From the NCBI RefSeq assembly GCF_021869535.1, contig NW_026262668.1, forward strand, positions 15,774,632 to 15,838,631: a DNA stretch of 64,000 bases, given 5' to 3'. The notes beneath the pieces were generated by a model that worked only from the letters and a program-made list of their open reading frames with translations, had not been told where the DNA came from and did not search any database. Each line of letters opens with the position of its first letter. Position 1 is the stretch's first letter. Both the position numbers and the translations under genes were made by a program. Below, piece by piece: positions 59,701-64,000 of the stretch. Origin of the DNA: Mytilus californianus. Its lineage: Eukaryota > Mollusca > Bivalvia > Mytilida > Mytilidae.

Positions 59701-62700
59701 AGGGACTTTTTAGTAGCTTTTCCCTCTTTTTTTGTAATAATCATGTAATGTATCCAATTTTCAAGTTCCAGTTTCAATACAACATTCATAAATGCTGAAC
59801 TTGTAAAGATAGAGGAAAATTTATACTACAGCCCATACTGCGGCCAATGTATATTTGGTATATAAAGTTGCATATTGACTGTTTGTAAAAGAATGGTGTA
59901 AAATACTATGCTTAATAAATATGAATTGTTTTCTGTGTTTGCTTTGACTAGTATTGCAAGTACATCTAGAAACTAAAGTCTTGATGTACTCTTAGTTAAA
60001 TTTTGCCTTATATGGAAGTGTTTGATTAAATACCCTGAAAAGACCACAAAAACACTTTTCAAAGGCTTTTTTAAGCAGTTTCATACAAAAAAAACCAACA
60101 ATTATGTTTCATTTTACTAAATTTGTGTTTTAATTACTTGTAAAGTTCACAAAATGTCATTGACAATCACTCTGCAGAAATTCCTGTTACCCCAACATCA
60201 GGATGGTTTCTTCGCCAAAACTAGACAGACAAAACTGAAGTAGAAAAAAGTGCCAAATATGAAAAAATATGACTGGGTATGACCAAACTTTGCATTTGGA
60301 AGATTAAAGTAACAATTTAGAATATTTAAAAGCAATTATTTAACATAGTAATCCAATTACAAACATTTCAACACTAGTTTCATAGATGAAGGGCATGTAA
60401 TCATAAAAAGTTATCTACAATTTTGTTTAAATAAAGAAACGCAATGCGTTATGTAAAAATAAATGAATATCTTCATGCGGTCAGATTATTCAAGTGTTAA
60501 AATATTTGAAAAGTGCTTATTTACAACTTGTTCTACAACTTAACATGGTGAAACACAGCTAAAAAAAATACACTGTCAAAGGGAGGTAATTCTGATTTTC
60601 CATATGATTTTACACATTATGAGGAGAAATATGTGCAAAATGTGTTGTAAAATGGGGGGAATATTTATGCCTTTCATTGATATCATAACTCTCAAGTGTA
60701 ATTTCTATTGTTTCGTTCAATCTGGACACAAAAACTGATGTTTACCATATACCCCATGCTTCCTCTCACAGTACACTCAGTGCATCTTGGATAGCCGAGT
60801 TAAACATAGAAATTTGTGTAAAAAACAACTTCAAATGGTTCCAAAATGCTTCCATTGCATTAATATACACAGGAAACAAGTTTTGTGATTATTGTGTGGC
60901 CTTGGACAAGTACAGTGACAGAATGCATATTTTCCTATAGGGGTAAATTCAGTAAAAAATCTCCCATTGACTGTAATGCTAATCTATGTCTTGAATTAAA
61001 TTTATACCTGATTTACCTTTAGAAATTAGAAAATTTCATATATCATTCATGAAAGTACAAATGTAGCCCTATCATTTGCAACAATAAAAACATAGGGTCA
61101 TGCGGCATTTTTGGGCCTTCACATGGCCTTGTTTACAAACACTGTAGATTCGCACTTAATTCCTTCACTGACCCCCATTACTTTTCAACCCTGTAGTAAA
61201 AATATTTAGTACATTCAGCATTTATTTATTTTTTTTTTTCAACTCTAGTTTTTATCCATCTATCAAAAAATATTTATTACAAACATTATCTACCAATCAG
61301 AAGAGCACATGACTTCAGTTTTATACAGAAAGCTCTCCCCCAAATGGGCGGTCCCTGATGACGTATATTTATTTACTGAATTTACCCCTATAAGGGACTT
61401 TTTAGTAGCTTTTCCCTCTTTTTTTGTAATAATCATGTAATGTATCCAATTTTCAAGTTCCAGTTTCAATACAACATTCATAAATGCTGAACTTGTAAAG
61501 ATAGAGGAAAATTTATACTACAGCCCATACTGCGGCCAATGTATATTTGGTATATAAAGTTGCATATTGACTGTTTGTAAAAGAATGGTGTAAAATACTA
61601 TGCTTAATAAATATGAATTGTTTTCTGTGTTTGCTTTGACTAGTATTGCAAGTACATCTAGAAACTAAAGTCTTGATGTACTCTTAGTTAAATTTTGCCT
61701 TATATGGAAGTGTTTGATTAAATACCCTGAAAAGACCACAAAAACACTTTTCAAAGGCTTTTTTAAGCAGTTTCATACAAAAAAAACCAACAATTATGTT
61801 TCATTTTACTAAATTTGTGTTTTAATTACTTGTAAAGTTCACAAAATGTCATTGACAATCACTCTGCAGAAATTCCTGTTACCCCAACATCAGGATGGTT
61901 TCTTCGCCAAAACTAGACAGACAAAACTGAAGTAGAAAAAAGTGCCAAATATGAAAAAATATGACTGGGTATGACCAAACTTTGCATTTGGAAGATTAAA
62001 GTAACAATTTAGAATATTTAAAAGCAATTATTTAACATAGTAATCCAATTACAAACATTTCAACACTAGTTTCATAGATGAAGGGCATGTAATCATAAAA
62101 AGTTATCTACAATTTTGTTTAAATAAAGAAACGCAATGCGTTATGTAAAAATAAATGAATATCTTCATGCGGTCAGATTATTCAAGTGTTAAAATATTTG
62201 AAAAGTGCTTATTTACAACTTGTTCTACAACTTAACATGGTGAAACACAGCTAAAAAAAATACACTGTCAAAGGGAGGTAATTCTGATTTTCCATATGAT
62301 TTTACACATTATGAGGAGAAATATGTGCAAAATGTGTTGTAAAATGGGGGGAATATTTATGCCTTTCATTGATATCATAACTCTCAAGTGTAATTTCTAT
62401 TGTTTCGTTCAATCTGGACACAAAAACTGATGTTTACCATATACCCCATGCTTCCTCTCACAGTACACTCAGTGCATCTTGGATAGCCGAGTTAAACATA
62501 GAAATTTGTGTAAAAAACAACTTCAAATGGTTCCAAAATGCTTCCATTGCATTAATATACACAGGAAACAAGTTTTGTGATTATTGTGTGGCCTTGGACA
62601 AGTACAGTGACAGAATGCATATTTTCCTATAGGGGTAAATTCAGTAAAAAATCTCCCATTGACTGTAATGCTAATCTATGTCTTGAATTAAATTTATACC

Positions 62701-64000
62701 TGATTTACCTTTAGAAATTAGAAAATTTCATATATCATTCATGAAAGTACAAATGTAGCCCTATCATTTGCAACAATAAAAACATAGGGTCATGCGGCAT
62801 TTTTGGGCCTTCACATGGCCTTGTTTACAAACACTGTAGATTCGCACTTAATTCCTTCACTGACCCCCATTACTTTTCAACCCTGTAGTAAAAATATTTA
62901 GTACATTCAGCATTTATTTATTTTTTTTTTTCAACTCTAGTTTTTATCCATCTATCAAAAAATATTTATTACAAACATTATCTACCAATCAGAAGAGCAC
63001 ATGACTTCAGTTTTATACAGAAAGCTCTCCCCCAAATGGGCGGTCCCTGATGACGTATATTTATTTACTGAATTTACCCCTATAAGGGACTTTTTAGTAG
63101 CTTTTCCCTCTTTTTTTGTAATAATCATGTAATGTATCCAATTTTCAAGTTCCAGTTTCAATACAACATTCATAAATGCTGAACTTGTAAAGATAGAGGA
63201 AAATTTATACTACAGCCCATACTGCGGCCAATGTATATTTGGTATATAAAGTTGCATATTGACTGTTTGTAAAAGAATGGTGTAAAATACTATGCTTAAT
63301 AAATATGAATTGTTTTCTGTGTTTGCTTTGACTAGTATTGCAAGTACATCTAGAAACTAAAGTCTTGATGTACTCTTAGTTAAATTTTGCCTTATATGGA
63401 AGTGTTTGATTAAATACCCTGAAAAGACCACAAAAACACTTTTCAAAGGCTTTTTTAAGCAGTTTCATACAAAAAAAAACCAACAATTATGTTTCATTTT
63501 ACTAAATTTGTGTTTTAATTACTTGTAAAGTTCACAAAATGTCATTGACAATCACTCTGCAGAAATTCCTGTTACCCCAACATCAGGATGGTTTCTTCGC
63601 CAAAACTAGACAGACAAAACTGAAGTAGAAAAAAGTGCCAAATATGAAAAAATATGACTGGGTATGACCAAACTTTGCATTTGGAAGATTAAAGTAACAA
63701 TTTAGAATATTTAAAAGCAATTATTTAACATAGTAATCCAATTACAAACATTTCAACACTAGTTTCATAGATGAAGGGCATGTAATCATAAAAAGTTATC
63801 TACAATTTTGTTTAAATAAAGAAACGCAATGCGTTATGTAAAAATAAATGAATATCTTCATGCGGTCAGATTATTCAAGTGTTAAAATATTTGAAAAGTG
63901 CTTATTTACAACTTGTTCTACAACTTAACATGGTGAAACACAGCTAAAAAAAATACACTGTCAAAGGGAGGTAATTCTGATTTTCCATATGATTTTACAC

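Larger units (their letters stand above)
49090..64000. repeat. tandem array of a 1692-bp unit, eight full copies plus a partial ninth
   Basis: Units start at 49090, 50782, 52474, 54166, 55858, 57550, 59242, 60934 and 62626; all eight complete intervals are exactly 1692. The sequence looks identical from unit to unit on reading. The only change I found is in the last unit, where the A-run near 63471-63479 has nine A instead of eight. The left boundary is exact: base 49089 differs from its counterpart at 50781, while 49090 onward matches. The array runs off the window. Each unit is about 457 bases of inverted-repeat element followed by about 1235 bases of unrelated sequence. Only a 63-codon minus frame is open, and I do not consider it a gene. 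This is satellite-like, or a recent amplification, or an assembly expansion. Confidence 0.95.

Overview
The window is nuclear DNA from an animal, almost certainly a bivalve mollusc and most likely a mussel (Mytilus-type). It is AT-rich with long non-coding stretches, and its genes are split into short exons with GT/AG introns. It is packed with short non-autonomous elements of kinds I recognise from mussel genomes: foldback elements, elements with a YCCG minisatellite inside, and a family with a conserved GATGAAG...GCGTTTCGGACGCATGAAAT core. There are no prokaryotic operons, CRISPR arrays, rRNA genes or tRNA genes that I could find. The species call is inference from repeat familiarity, not a search.

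Layout. 1-5.8 kb: dispersed repeats, a decayed HARBI1-like (PIF/Harbinger) transposase with one open C-terminal piece, and one orphan open exon-like stretch. 6.2-16.9 kb: a dispersed element followed by two tandem copies of a 4.4-kb non-coding block (about 6.85-11.23 kb and 12.41-16.86 kb). 17.0-33.2 kb (+): the one gene I can assemble end to end. It has six exons, all splice phases agree, and it encodes a 362-residue type I membrane protein: signal peptide, C-type lectin-like domain, Thr/Ser-rich stalk, CPCxC juxtamembrane segment, transmembrane helix and a very short tail. Its 3' half has been duplicated in tandem (27.1-29.6 kb and 30.15-33.97 kb). That gave it two homologous stalk exons and left a ruined copy of the transmembrane exon at about 28.96 kb. 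Its large second intron holds a pair of direct repeats, one of them split by a LINE fragment with a target-site duplication.

35.7-37.2 kb (-): a nearly complete but frameshifted THAP plus DDE_4 transposase. 37.7-48.6 kb: no gene, only elements and tandem repeats. These include a GATATC-rich element with a 9-bp target duplication, a TTAA-flanked foldback element, a 147-bp tandem repeat and a 500-bp tandem repeat.

49.09 kb to the window end: a highly homogeneous tandem array of a 1692-bp unit, eight full copies plus a ninth running off the end. Each unit starts with a 457-bp inverted-repeat element followed by about 1.2 kb of unrelated sequence. The left edge of the array coincides with the left end of that element, which suggests how the array formed.

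The most notable points are the 1692-bp array and the membrane lectin gene whose stalk grew by segmental duplication. Exon joins are predictions from splice sites and reading phase. Transposon families are assigned by recognisable motifs only.
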